A DNA stretch of 64,000 bases from CALMFG01 sp963666035 (GTDB taxonomy: Bacteria > Bacillota > Clostridia > Christensenellales > CALMFG01), in NCBI GenBank assembly GCA_963666035.2, contig CAXXJI010000004.1:196984-260983 (forward strand), in the 5' to 3' direction. This document shows, one piece after another, positions 34,223 through 42,358 of this stretch (positions are counted from its first letter, which is position 1; each line of letters starts with the position of its first letter). The position numbers and the translations under genes are program-made. The notes beneath the pieces are model-generated. The model had not been told where the DNA came from. It ran no database searches and was given only the letters and a program-made list of their open reading frames with translations.

Positions 34223-35023
34223 CTATAGCTTTTTAGATTTCTCTGCACAGGCGCTGACTGCCTCAATAACAGCGGCACGAAAACCTTTATCCTCCAGCAC
34301 CCGAACGGCTTCAATCGTAGTGCCTCCCGGTGAGCACACCGCGTCTTTTAGCTGTGCAGGATGCGTACCCGTCTCCAGAACAGCTTTTGCTGCGCCTAAA
34401 ACGGTTTGGGAAGCCAGAAGAATCGCATCATTGCGGCTGATCCCGCCAAGCACCCCGGCGTCAGCCAGCGCTTCAATAAACATAAAGACATAAGCAGGCC
34501 CGCTTCCGCTGATCGAAGTCACCGCGTCCATCAGTTTTTCAGGCTGTTCCAGAACCAAGCCCAACGCCTCAAAGACAGACTTGATAAACAAATATTCGTC
34601 CTCACCCATATCCGAGGGTGATTCAAACACGCTCATCCCCTCCCCTGCCATCAGCGGCATATTGGGCATGATACGCAATATATCATTTTTATTTTTTAAA
34701 CCCGCTTTAATCTTGGCGGCGCTCCATCCGGCTGCAATACTGACAACGGGCTGTTTTGCGTTGATATCCGAAAGTTCAGCCAAAACATTCGGCATGATAT
34801 TGGGCTTAACCGCTAAAAATAAAATATCGGTTTGCTTGGCCAGTTCGGGTAAACTTTCGGCTGTGATAACACCGTATTTTTCCTTTAACTCGGCTGTACG
34901 CGGTGCAGAAATATCAAATACTGTGATGTTTTTGGCGGATATCACGTTTTTTGTGATCGCACCGCTGACAATAGCTTCGGCCATATTGCCGGAACCAATA
35001 AATCCAAGCTTAAATTCTTTCAT
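34223..35023 (-). CDS. proC: Pyrroline-5-carboxylate reductase
   Basis: ProC makes proline from 1-pyrroline-5-carboxylate with NAD(P)H. The N-terminal Rossmann motif is LGFIGSGNMAEAI, AVKPNIMPNVL and IMPNMPLMAGEGM follow, and the C-terminal signature SGSGPAYVFMFIEALADAG plus CSPGGTTIEAVRVLE completes 266 residues. AAGGAGTG lies in front of the ATG. Its promoter region is divergent from the tRNA-Trp promoter. Confidence 0.96.
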   Translation of the reverse strand: MKEFKLGFIGSGNMAEAIVSGAITKNVISAKNITVFDISAPRTAELKEKYGVITAESLPELAKQTDILFLAVKPNIMPNVLAELSDINAKQPVVSIAAGWSAAKIKAGLKNKNDILRIMPNMPLMAGEGMSVFESPSDMGEDEYLFIKSVFEALGLVLEQPEKLMDAVTSISGSGPAYVFMFIEALADAGVLGGISRNDAILLASQTVLGAAKAVLETGTHPAQLKDAVCSPGGTTIEAVRVLEDKGFRAAVIEAVSACAEKSKKL

Positions 35024-35068
35024 ATGTTTACACTCCTTAAAGCCCGGTCATTTTGTTCGCTTTTCGTA

Positions 35069-35097
35069 TTGACACCGTGCCTGATTTTATTTATAAT
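35069..35097 (+). promoter_or_regulatory. tRNA-Trp promoter
   Basis: TTGACA (35069-35074), 17-base spacer, TATAAT (35092-35097); the tRNA starts 29 bases later. Both boxes are perfect consensus. Confidence 0.85.
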
Positions 35098-35126
35098 GAA
35101 CTTCGTTGCACAGGTTTCGTGCACTT

Positions 35127-35201
<75 letters not shown>

Positions 35202-35203
35202 CA

Positions 35204-35237
35204 AAGCATCTGTCATTTATACAGGTGCTTTTTTTAT
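35204..35237. terminator. Terminator after tRNA-Trp, reaching the purB stop
   Basis: AAGCATCTGT (35204-35213) with ACAGGTGCTT (35221-35230), one G-U pair, then seven Ts. The T-run covers the purB stop codon on the opposite strand. Confidence 0.8.
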
Positions 35238-36664
35238 ACTTTCATATCCACACTCAGTCCTAAAAGATCAGCGTGCTTTTGTAAAATCGGGCTGACTTCC
35301 TCAGCGATAAATTCTTCGGTCTGTTTGTCCGCTCGCCCAATAAAATTCTTGGGTTCCAGCATGCGGTCCAATTCTTCCCCGCTGACAGTGAAACGTTTAT
35401 CGTTCTTGATAAGCTCAATCAGATTGTTCGGCTTGCCATACACCTTCACCTGTTCTCCCGCCTGCATCGCATATTCGCGTATCAGTTCATGCAGCTCCTG
35501 CCGGTCTCCCCCGTTTTTGACACATTGCATCAAAATGTTTTCGGTGGCCATAAACGGCAGCTCGCTCATCAGGCGCGCTTCGATCATCTTCTCATAGACA
35601 ACAAGACTTTGCGTGACATTGATATAGATGCCGAGAATCGCATCGACAGCCAAAAAACTCTGCGGCATCACCAGCCGCTTGTTCGCGCTGTCGTCCAAGG
35701 TACGTTCAAACCACTGGGTTGAAGCGGTAATCGCCGGGCTGGAAGCCATCGACAAAACAAAGCGCGAAAGGGATGAAATGCGTTCCGATCGCATGGGGTT
35801 TCTTTTGTATGCCATGGCTGACGAACCAATCTGCGACTTGGCAAACGGTTCTTCCATTTCTTTTAAATGCTGTAAAAGCCGCAAATCGCCGCTAAACTTG
35901 TAGGCACTTTGGGCAATGGATGAAAGCACGTTGATGATACGCGAATCCAGCTTTCTTGGGTATGTTTGACCTGTCACAGCAAAGGCCGAGACATAGCCCA
36001 TTTTCTCACAGATTTTCTTTTCCAACGATTTGACCTTGTCATGGTCGCCGCTAAAGAGTTCTAAGTAACTGGCCTGCGTACCGGTGGTGCCTTTTAGACC
36101 GCGCAGTCTAATTGCGGATTTCACCTCGGTAAGTTCATGGTAATCCATCACCAAATCCTGTAGCCAAAGCGCCGCGCGTTTGCCCACCGTAGTGGTTTGC
36201 GCCGGCTGGAAATGCGTAAAGCCCAATGTGGGCATATCTTTATACTTCAGCGCAAAATCGCTTAAATTTTTCATCACGTTGACGAGTTTTTTCAGCACGA
36301 TATCCAATGCTTCGTCATACACGATGATATCGGTGTTATCCCCGACAAAACAGCTGGTGGCACCGAGATGGATAATCCCTTTTGCACTGGGGCATTGCTC
36401 ACCGTAGGTGTAGACATGCGCCATCACATCATGTTTAACTTCCTTTTCGCGCGCGTCAGCCACGTCGTAGTTAATGTCCTCTGCGTGATTTTTCAGCTCG
36501 TCCACCTGTGCTTTGGATATGTTTAGCCCAAGCTCCATCTCAGATTCGGCCAGTGCGATCCAAAGTTTTCGCCAGGTTTTAAATTTTTTGTCATCCGAAA
36601 AAACACCCGCCATTTCGGCGGAAGCATATCGGTTAATCAGCGGATTTTCGTAGTGTTCGTGCAT
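35234..36664 (-). CDS. purB: Adenylosuccinate lyase
   Basis: PurB acts twice in purine synthesis, cleaving fumarate from SAICAR and from adenylosuccinate. The fumarase-superfamily signature SSAMAYKRNPMRSERI is at about residues 286-301, the substrate region TTGTQASYLELF and the helix-rich core are present, and the 476-residue length fits the longer clostridial form. It is the third gene on the minus strand after miaB and an MBL-fold hydrolase. Confidence 0.95.
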   Translation of the reverse strand: MHEHYENPLINRYASAEMAGVFSDDKKFKTWRKLWIALAESEMELGLNISKAQVDELKNHAEDINYDVADAREKEVKHDVMAHVYTYGEQCPSAKGIIHLGATSCFVGDNTDIIVYDEALDIVLKKLVNVMKNLSDFALKYKDMPTLGFTHFQPAQTTTVGKRAALWLQDLVMDYHELTEVKSAIRLRGLKGTTGTQASYLELFSGDHDKVKSLEKKICEKMGYVSAFAVTGQTYPRKLDSRIINVLSSIAQSAYKFSGDLRLLQHLKEMEEPFAKSQIGSSAMAYKRNPMRSERISSLSRFVLSMASSPAITASTQWFERTLDDSANKRLVMPQSFLAVDAILGIYINVTQSLVVYEKMIEARLMSELPFMATENILMQCVKNGGDRQELHELIREYAMQAGEQVKVYGKPNNLIELIKNDKRFTVSGEELDRMLEPKNFIGRADKQTEEFIAEEVSPILQKHADLLGLSVDMKV

Positions 36665-36677
36665 GTTTTAAATTCCT

Positions 36678-37397
36678 TTAAAGTGTATAGGTTTTAAATT
36701 CTTCCGCAACTTCCGCTTTTGGGAAAAAATTGCGCGCATCCTTTAAAATCTCTTTTTCGTCGGCTTGCGGGTTGATATGCGTCAAAATCAATTGCTTCGC
36801 ATGGGCATCGCTGCCCATCACGCCCGCCTGTACCGCGCTGGGGTGCGGAAAACCCTGTTTCCACATGGAGATTGGCACCGCGCTGTCACAAAGCAAAAGG
36901 TCGCAGTTTTCCGCAAATGCAGACAGCTCAGGGTTGTAGACCGTATCACCGGAAAAAACGAACGTCTTTCCCTCGAATACGATTTTGACCGCATAGGTCA
37001 CTACCGGATGAATCATGCCCTTAAAGGTTATCTCGGCGCCAAACAAATTGACTTTGATGCTTTCGGTGATCGGCCGTGCGTCGAAACAGGGTGCGTGCGC
37101 CAATACACTGTATTCATAAGAAGGCGTATCCGGTGTGTACATCGGAATCGGCTCCATATCCTTTGCGGCCAACGCGTAACGAAGCACCAAAGCATCAACC
37201 ATATGATCATGATGCAGGTGGGACAGGATGATCGCATCGATCTCATCCAGCGAAATCACACGCTGCAGATGAGACAGAGAACCGGTACCCATATCCAAAA
37301 CAATGTGCTTATCGTTTAATCTAATCAGATAACTCGTGGTCGCGCCGTCTTTTTTGGGGTACGGTCCGTACTTGCCGATAATGGTTACTTCAAACAT
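36678..37397 (-). CDS. MBL-fold metallo-hydrolase, RNase Z-like
   Basis: A metallo-beta-lactamase fold protein of 239 residues with the metal motif HLHHDHM at about 60-66, an Asp/His pattern continuing through FSGDTVYNPEL and LILTHINPQ, as in the RNase Z/ElaC-like and YycJ-like groups. No signal peptide is visible, so it acts in the cytoplasm. The lack of the exosite arm argues against a true tRNase Z. The substrate is unknown. It lies 13 bases before purB and 53 after miaB. Confidence 0.8.
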   Translation of the reverse strand: MFEVTIIGKYGPYPKKDGATTSYLIRLNDKHIVLDMGTGSLSHLQRVISLDEIDAIILSHLHHDHMVDALVLRYALAAKDMEPIPMYTPDTPSYEYSVLAHAPCFDARPITESIKVNLFGAEITFKGMIHPVVTYAVKIVFEGKTFVFSGDTVYNPELSAFAENCDLLLCDSAVPISMWKQGFPHPSAVQAGVMGSDAHAKQLILTHINPQADEKEILKDARNFFPKAEVAEEFKTYTL

Positions 37398-37450
37398 CTA
37401 AAACACCCTTTTACTTTCATTCTTAACTATAATATATCATAGTTTTTAAA

Positions 37451-38782
37451 TTAAACCAATTCTCCAAACACACTGTTTTTCATCGCTTTTTTTATTTTCA
37501 CTTGTACAAATTTTCCTTTTAAATCCGCCGTACCTTGAAAATTGACCAGCTTAAAACCGTCGGTACGACCAAACATCTGACCTCTGTCCGCGTGCTCACC
37601 CTCGACCAGCACTTCAAATGTGTCCCCCACCATTTCCTTATGTTTATCATAAGTTAATTGGTTGGTCACCTTAAGCAGACGCATGATACGTTCTGTTTTC
37701 ACTTTATCGCTGATTTGCCCATCCATTTTCTCGGCCTTAGTGCCGCTGCGTTTGGAATATTTAAATGTAAAGGCTGAATCATAACCCACCGCTTCAACCA
37801 GGCTCATGGTCTCAAGGAAATCTTCTTCGGTCTCGCCAGGAAAGCCAACAATGATATCAGTAGTGATGGCGATGCCCGGACTGGCTGTTTTAAGCTTTCC
37901 AACCAAATTAAGATAATGCTCACGGTCATATTTACGATTCATCAATTTAAGCACCCGAGAACTGCCCGATTGTACCGGCAGGTGGATGTGGTTGCACACT
38001 GATTTTTTATTTCTAAAAACATCGATTAGATCATCAGACAAGTCTTTGGGGTGGGAGGTCATAAAGCGAACCCGCTTGATCGCATCCCGCTTTTCGATTT
38101 CGGTCAATAGACGAGCAAAGTCAAAAGACCCGTCAAGCCCTTTTCCGTATGAGTTAACGTTCTGACCGAGCAATGTGATTTCCTGATATCCATCGTCCGC
38201 CAGCCGGTCGATCTCATCCAAAATCTTTTCTGGTCTGCGACTGCGTTCTCCCCCGCGCACATAAGGCACAATGCAATAGGCACAGTAGTTGTCGCATCCG
38301 TACATAATATTGACAAACGCAAACGGCTTGTTATATCGCACAGCCGGAATATCTTCGTAAATTTTCAAGGAATCGGCTTCGATTTCAAGCTTTCTTTTCC
38401 CAGTTTCCAGTGTTTCTTCCAAAAAATCAGGGATACGGTGCAGATTCTGCGTACCGATAATGATATTAACGTGAGAAAAACGCTGGAACATGCGCTTTGA
38501 TAAATCCTTCTGCTGGGTCATGCATCCGCAGACGATAATGACCATATCCGGCTTTTCCGCCTTCATCTTCTTTAGCGCCCCGATATTTGAGACGATTTTT
38601 TCTTCTGCGCTCTCCCGCACACAGCAGGTATTCACCACTAAAACATCCGCGTTTTCAGGGCTTTCTGTTTTGCTATATCCCGCAAGGTTCAGCATGCCTT
38701 CAATTTTTTCCGATTCATGGCTGTTCATCTGACAGCCATATGTGATAACATGATATCGTTGTTTTAATTTTTGCTCGTTCAT
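37451..38782 (-). CDS. miaB: tRNA-2-methylthio-N6-dimethylallyladenosine synthase
   Basis: MiaB adds a methylthio group to i6A37, the base made by MiaA (29.4-30.3 kb). It is a radical SAM methylthiotransferase: the N-terminal UPF0004 domain carries the auxiliary cluster cysteines (TYGCQMNSHESEK, NTCCVRESAEE, CGCMTQQ), the radical SAM CX3CX2C is in YGCDNYCAYCIVPYVRG, and a TRAM domain ends the protein (EVLVEGEHADRGQMFGRTD). Length is 443 residues. Confidence 0.95.
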   Translation of the reverse strand: MNEQKLKQRYHVITYGCQMNSHESEKIEGMLNLAGYSKTESPENADVLVVNTCCVRESAEEKIVSNIGALKKMKAEKPDMVIIVCGCMTQQKDLSKRMFQRFSHVNIIIGTQNLHRIPDFLEETLETGKRKLEIEADSLKIYEDIPAVRYNKPFAFVNIMYGCDNYCAYCIVPYVRGGERSRRPEKILDEIDRLADDGYQEITLLGQNVNSYGKGLDGSFDFARLLTEIEKRDAIKRVRFMTSHPKDLSDDLIDVFRNKKSVCNHIHLPVQSGSSRVLKLMNRKYDREHYLNLVGKLKTASPGIAITTDIIVGFPGETEEDFLETMSLVEAVGYDSAFTFKYSKRSGTKAEKMDGQISDKVKTERIMRLLKVTNQLTYDKHKEMVGDTFEVLVEGEHADRGQMFGRTDGFKLVNFQGTADLKGKFVQVKIKKAMKNSVFGELV

Positions 38783-38921
38783 TTAACACCGTTTTTGTCC
38801 TTAAAAGTAGTTAGATTATACATGCAAACCTCAAAAAAGGCAACCAAGCAATTGTTAACATAATATAATTATGTATACTAGTGTCATTGGGAAAATTATA
38901 AATTAAAAGCATAAAAAATGA

Positions 38922-38950
38922 TTGACATGAATAATGATTTCATGTATATT
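38922..38950 (+). promoter_or_regulatory. Promoter of the seven-tRNA array
   Basis: TTGACA (38922-38927), 17-base spacer, TATATT (38945-38950), 34 bases before the first tRNA. It is the only strong promoter before the array. Confidence 0.8.
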
Positions 38951-38984
38951 AATAGACGTCGCAAAAACACGGCTTTGACTTTAG

Positions 38985-39061
38985 CGGGGTGTAGCGCAGT
39001 TTGGTAGCGCACATGGTTTGGGACCATGGGGCCGGGGGTTCAAGTCCCTTCACCCCGACCA
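38985..39061 (+). tRNA. tRNA-Pro (TGG)
   Basis: CGGGGTG pairs with CACCCCG; anticodon loop TTTGGGA gives TGG; CCA encoded. Its acceptor and D arm are nearly the same as the tRNA-Pro (CGG) at 44449. Confidence 0.96.
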
Positions 39062-39087
39062 AAACTATCAAGCAAAAAGGTTATTGT

Positions 39088-39162
39088 GGCCCCTTGGTCA
39101 AGCGGTTAAGACACCGCCCTTTCACGGCGGTAACAGGAGTTCGAGTCTCCTAGGGGTCACCA
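39088..39162 (+). tRNA. tRNA-Glu (TTC)
   Basis: GGCCCCT pairs with AGGGGTC (one G-U); anticodon loop CTTTCAC gives TTC; CCA encoded. Confidence 0.96.
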
Positions 39163-39170
39163 AAATTCCT

Positions 39171-39247
39171 GGGGCCTTAGCTCAGCTGGTTAGAGCGGTC
39201 GGCTCATAACCGATTGGTCCGGGGTTCGAGTCCCTGAGGCCCCACCA
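39171..39247 (+). tRNA. tRNA with anticodon CAT (elongator Met, possibly Ile2)
   Basis: GGGGCCT pairs with AGGCCCC; anticodon loop CTCATAA gives CAT; CCA encoded. It is not the initiator, since the acceptor begins with a paired G-C. The loop CTCATAA also occurs in lysidine-modified Ile tRNAs, so Met and Ile2 cannot be told apart by eye. Confidence 0.9.
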
Positions 39248-39277
39248 ATCAGAACAGTAAGTAAAAAATATGCATTT

Positions 39278-39354
39278 GGCCTGGTAGTTCAGCTGGTTAG
39301 AACGCTAGCCTGTCACGCTAGAGGTCGAGGGTTCGAGTCCCTTCCAGGTCGCCA
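39278..39354 (+). tRNA. tRNA-Asp (GTC)
   Basis: GGCCTGG pairs with CCAGGTC (one G-U); stem CTAGC/GCTAG with loop CTGTCAC gives GTC; discriminator G and CCA encoded. Confidence 0.97.
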
Positions 39355-39374
39355 TTTTATTTTTTTACTTGCTT

Positions 39375-39450
39375 GCCTCGGTAGCTCAGTTGGTAGAGCA
39401 AGGGACTGAAAATCCCTGTGTCGGTGGTTCGATTCCACTCTGAGGCACCA
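39375..39450 (+). tRNA. tRNA-Phe (GAA)
   Basis: GCCTCGG pairs with CTGAGGC; stem AGGGA/TCCCT with loop CTGAAAA gives GAA; CCA encoded. Confidence 0.97.
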
Positions 39451-39503
39451 CACATAACACTTGGTGCCCTTTAAAAGTTTAGGGTATTCAAGTGTTATTC
39501 TTC

Positions 39504-39579
39504 GCTGATGTAGCTCAATTGGCAGAGCAGCTGATTTGTAATCAGCAGGTTGCGGGTTCAAGTCCCATCATCAGCTCCA
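39504..39579 (+). tRNA. tRNA-Thr (TGT)
   Basis: GCTGATG pairs with CATCAGC; stem GCTGA/TCAGC with loop TTTGTAA gives TGT; CCA encoded. Confidence 0.97.
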
Positions 39580-39586
39580 TAAACCT

Positions 39587-39670
<84 letters not shown>

Positions 39671-39671
<1 letters not shown>

Positions 39672-39720
39672 AATTTAAAGCGGTCATCATTTTAATGGTG
39701 ACCGCTTTAAATTTATTTGT
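39671..39720. terminator. Long hairpin terminator after the tRNA array
   Basis: A 21-bp stem (39671-39691 with 39695-39715, one G-U pair) whose outer part is AAATTTAAAG/CTTTAAATTT, giving T-rich 3' sides on both strands. It probably serves both the tRNA array and the minus-strand genes that end at 39769. Confidence 0.75.
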
Positions 39721-39768
39721 ATAGCAGAATTCGAACGGGCGGTCCGTCACTGCCAGCGGCAGATGTCG

Positions 39769-40371
39769 CTAAACGTTGCCGTATTCCGCCTCTTCTTTTT
39801 TATAATCTCTAATTGCCTGTTCCAGCGTGACGAAAACCGAATCCGCTTCGGGAATATTTTTAAATATAGTTGACGAGAAGATTTTCTTCACAGGGCGATC
39901 GGTTCCGTCAAGATTATAATCATGATACGCGTCGATTAAATCTTGAAGGTCAATATTAAGATAGATGGTGCCCGCTCCGCTTCTTCTGACGGCTTTTCTA
40001 TATACTTTAATTTTATCCAATTCAATCTCAAGTATTCTTTTATAACGCAGCTGCATTAAAATAATAACGCGTTGATTGGTAATCAGGTAATATGTATTTT
40101 TATCTTTATAATCCTTACGGTTCATTCTGCCGAAAATCATTGCCAGACTTAAGAGCGCAACCACTGCCCCAGCTGCGATGATATAAGCGTTGTTATAATC
40201 AAAGTATCCTGTATAGCCAATATAAACGCCTAAAGCAAACCACATCATCCAAAAGCATAGATATAACAAGTCTCGGCTGGTGAGTATATCCCGCCGCGGC
40301 TGACCTTTCCATAGAATTTCCTCAAAAGTCAATAAAATGTCATCAAAGACGTTATCATAGTTTTCGAGCAT
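39769..40371 (-). CDS. Membrane protein with PH-like domain, paralogue C
   Basis: The third of three tandem related genes. It is a 200-residue protein: a short head with FEEILWKGQPRRD, two membrane helices at about 37-57 and 63-81, then a cytoplasmic domain beginning with TYYLITNQRVIIL, which resembles the bacterial pleckstrin-homology group (bPH_2/YdbT-like). The C-terminus, from about 150 on, is acidic and differs from its paralogues. Function is unknown; related domains are found in membrane-stress and surface proteins. AAGGAG stands before the ATG. It lies 37 bases after paralogue B. Confidence 0.7.
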   Translation of the reverse strand: MLENYDNVFDDILLTFEEILWKGQPRRDILTSRDLLYLCFWMMWFALGVYIGYTGYFDYNNAYIIAAGAVVALLSLAMIFGRMNRKDYKDKNTYYLITNQRVIILMQLRYKRILEIELDKIKVYRKAVRRSGAGTIYLNIDLQDLIDAYHDYNLDGTDRPVKKIFSSTIFKNIPEADSVFVTLEQAIRDYKKEEAEYGNV

Positions 40372-40408
40372 GGGTTTTCTCCTTAAAAATAGATTATGTT
40401 TATATAAA

Positions 40409-40930
40409 TCAATCTTCTTCTTTAATTATTGCTTTAAAAAGTTCACGATAAACATCGTCCACATTTTCAATCATATAAAGCGCGTTAAATTCGCCATAAT
40501 ACCCTGACTTTGATCCATGCGGTTTTGTGCGAAACAGAATACTCCCTTTCGTGCTCGGCTTGGTATGCTTTTCAATCATATCTACATCACTTAAGTTACA
40601 GGCAAAAGTTTCGTCTTTCAGCAAGCGTTTATATATGATGATGCGCACATTGGTGATCGCATAGTAGGAATTTCGAAACGCCCTGTATTTTTTATAAACC
40701 CGGCCAAAAAAGAAGTAAGCACTGAGCCCCATAAAAACAATCATAAAAAAATAGCCAAATACAGGCATGATATCTTTAGCTAAGAACATTATAAAAACAG
40801 GCAAAGAAAACAGAATGACTCCGGCAAGCAGAATAGAATAATCCTTAATCCCTAAGGCAAGCCGTGTCGGTTGTCCTTGCCAAAGAATGTACTCTTGAGG
40901 AATCAACTGGTCCTCTATGCCGTTTACCAT
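40409..40930 (-). CDS. Membrane protein with PH-like domain, paralogue B
   Basis: A 173-residue paralogue of its neighbours: EYILWQGQPTRL at the start, two helices (about 28-48 and 52-72), then SYYAITNVRIIIYKR opening the PH-like domain and a C-terminal line about membership of a chain (MIENVDDVYRELFKAI). The start at 40930 is chosen because GAAAGGTG lies eight bases in front; the open frame extends to 41068 but that part overlaps paralogue A and is out of pattern. It begins seven bases after the stop of paralogue A. Function is unknown. Confidence 0.7.
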   Translation of the reverse strand: MVNGIEDQLIPQEYILWQGQPTRLALGIKDYSILLAGVILFSLPVFIMFLAKDIMPVFGYFFMIVFMGLSAYFFFGRVYKKYRAFRNSYYAITNVRIIIYKRLLKDETFACNLSDVDMIEKHTKPSTKGSILFRTKPHGSKSGYYGEFNALYMIENVDDVYRELFKAIIKEED

Positions 40931-40937
40931 ACTCATT

Positions 40938-41531
40938 TCACCTTTCATCCCCCATCGTCTTTCGAACCAACTGATACACTTCTTTTGCATCATCAATAAA
41001 ATAAAACCCGGCGGAAAAGGGCGATGTTGAATAGAATTCGCTGTCAGAATCAATATGTACGTTTGCACTGGCGGTCGCTGAAAAAATTAAATTTAAAAAA
41101 GATGAAGAGCCAAATAAAATCGTACCGTTCCCTTTGGCATCTGATTTTAAATTTACTTCTAAACCAGGATAAATCTTTACTGAAGTGAAAATCTCTTGAC
41201 GGTATCGCTTGACGATAATCGCACGCAAATTGGTAATAAAATAATATGTATGCTTCTTCTTTTCGTACCGAATTATCTGATTGATAAAAATAAAACCAAC
41301 ATAAAAAATTATAAAACCGATGAGATAGTGATTTCCTATGAATTCTATTCCCTGTGTTGGCACTTCAAACATGGTTAAAACCTTTGAAACCACCATGTAA
41401 CCGGCCAATCCGAACACCAACAAAAATATGATGCTCACATAGTCGACAATTGAAAATGCCTCACGTTTGGGATGCCCTTTCCAAAGGATGCGCTCTCCCT
41501 CCAAAAGTTGTGTCGATTTTTCTGCGCTCAC
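40938..41531 (-). CDS. Membrane protein with PH-like domain, paralogue A
   Basis: First of three tandem genes, 197 residues. It has GERILWKGHPKRE, two membrane helices (about 32-52 and 70-88), then TYYFITNLRAIIVKRY and a PH-like beta domain (LEVNLKSDAKGNGTILFGSS), ending with DAKEVYQLVRKTMGDER. All three share the order E-x-I-L-W-(K/Q)-G-x-P, two helices, YYxITNxR. The start is a GTG at 41531 with only a weak GAGAAG ribosome site. The set is tightly spaced and probably one transcript. Function is unknown. Confidence 0.7.
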   Translation of the reverse strand: MSAEKSTQLLEGERILWKGHPKREAFSIVDYVSIIFLLVFGLAGYMVVSKVLTMFEVPTQGIEFIGNHYLIGFIIFYVGFIFINQIIRYEKKKHTYYFITNLRAIIVKRYRQEIFTSVKIYPGLEVNLKSDAKGNGTILFGSSSFLNLIFSATASANVHIDSDSEFYSTSPFSAGFYFIDDAKEVYQLVRKTMGDER

Positions 41532-41629
41532 TTCTCAACCCATCCTGTTTATACTATTTATAGATGATTATAGCACAAAGAACATGTTTTTAGCATGAAT
41601 AATTCAACCAATATATGTCTTTAGTATGC

Positions 41630-41635
41630 TATAAT
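41630..41635 (+). promoter_or_regulatory. Extended -10 promoter of the 41673 gene
   Basis: TATGC-TATAAT, an extended -10 with no good -35. The ATG at 41634 lies inside the box, so it cannot be the start. Confidence 0.55.
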
Positions 41636-41672
41636 GCATGTAATTGCTTTTTCTCTGAAAGGAAACACGCCT

Positions 41673-42122
41673 GTGAAAAAAAATTGGCTTTATATCTTAT
41701 TATCGCTCATCATTTCTTTATTTCTGCCGATAACAGCATTCGGCAACTCCGCTTCACCGGAATATGGCGGGATTGAAACCGGATTTCTTTTATGGGTGCT
41801 GTTTGTTTTATCCATGCCGTATATCGTTTCGATTGTTGCGGAAACGTTGTTCGCAAAATGGTTTTTAAAAGCCCAACGTTTTGGGGTTATTATCGTAACG
41901 AATATCTTCACGGTACTTGGGATGGCAATTGTCTTTTCGCTGTCATGGTATATCAATGCTTTGATTGTGGTTTTCACGGTCATCATTGCTATGCTGATTG
42001 AGCTTTTGATATATTGGCTGACGTATAAGCGCGATATCGCTTTTAAGAAAATTGTTAACTACACGGTTTTGGCAAATCTTATCAGCGCCTCGATCTGCTC
42101 CCTCTACATTTTTATAATGTAA
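41673..42122 (+). CDS. Four-helix membrane protein of unknown function
   Basis: I do not recognise this gene. From a GTG at 41673 (GAAAGGA in front) it encodes about 149 residues: an N-terminal helix that may be a signal peptide (WLYILLSLIISLFLPITAFG), an outside stretch (NSASPEYGGIETG), and three further hydrophobic helices with the loop YWLTYKRDIAFKKIV between the last two. The open frame reaching back to 41634 overlaps the promoter. It is alone on the plus strand between minus-strand operons. No motif for an enzyme or carrier is visible. Confidence 0.65.
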   Translation: MKKNWLYILLSLIISLFLPITAFGNSASPEYGGIETGFLLWVLFVLSMPYIVSIVAETLFAKWFLKAQRFGVIIVTNIFTVLGMAIVFSLSWYINALIVVFTVIIAMLIELLIYWLTYKRDIAFKKIVNYTVLANLISASICSLYIFIM

Positions 42123-42131
42123 TTCCTACCA

Positions 42132-42344
42132 CTACCCAATTCTTTTACTCGCGTAATGATCTTTGATCATTTCGTCATAGTATCCGCTGTGGGAATGTGC
42201 GTTTAGAAGCTCTGTATAGACGTATTTTGGTACATTAAAGTAATCGAATAGTCCATCCTTAAATTTGATGCGCAATACCTTGCCAAACGCGTCATAGCCC
42301 GCTGATGAAATGGTACTTGAAAGTACGGGGATCATTTCAATCAT
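42132..42344 (-). CDS. KTSC-domain protein
   Basis: A 70-residue protein with the complete KTSC domain: SSTISSAGYDAFGKVLRI, then FKDGLFDYFNVPKYVYTELL and GYYDEMIKDHYASKRI. KTSC domains are small beta-grasp-like units that appear alone or fused to nucleic-acid and lysyl-tRNA synthetase-like proteins; a role in binding RNA or nucleotides has been proposed, not proved. It lies 14 bases after the NYN-LOTUS gene and is probably co-transcribed with it. Confidence 0.85.
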   Translation of the reverse strand: MIEMIPVLSSTISSAGYDAFGKVLRIKFKDGLFDYFNVPKYVYTELLNAHSHSGYYDEMIKDHYASKRIG

Positions 42345-42358
42345 TTAAATTACATTTC

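Noticed and set aside
39018..39209. Open reading frame across tRNA-Pro, tRNA-Glu and tRNA-CAT
   Set aside because: It lies entirely in tRNA genes and their short spacers; no protein is expected.
39313..39561. Minus-strand ORF over tRNA-Asp to tRNA-Thr, with words like NPQPADYKSAALP
   Set aside because: This is the well-known spurious translation of antisense tRNA clusters.
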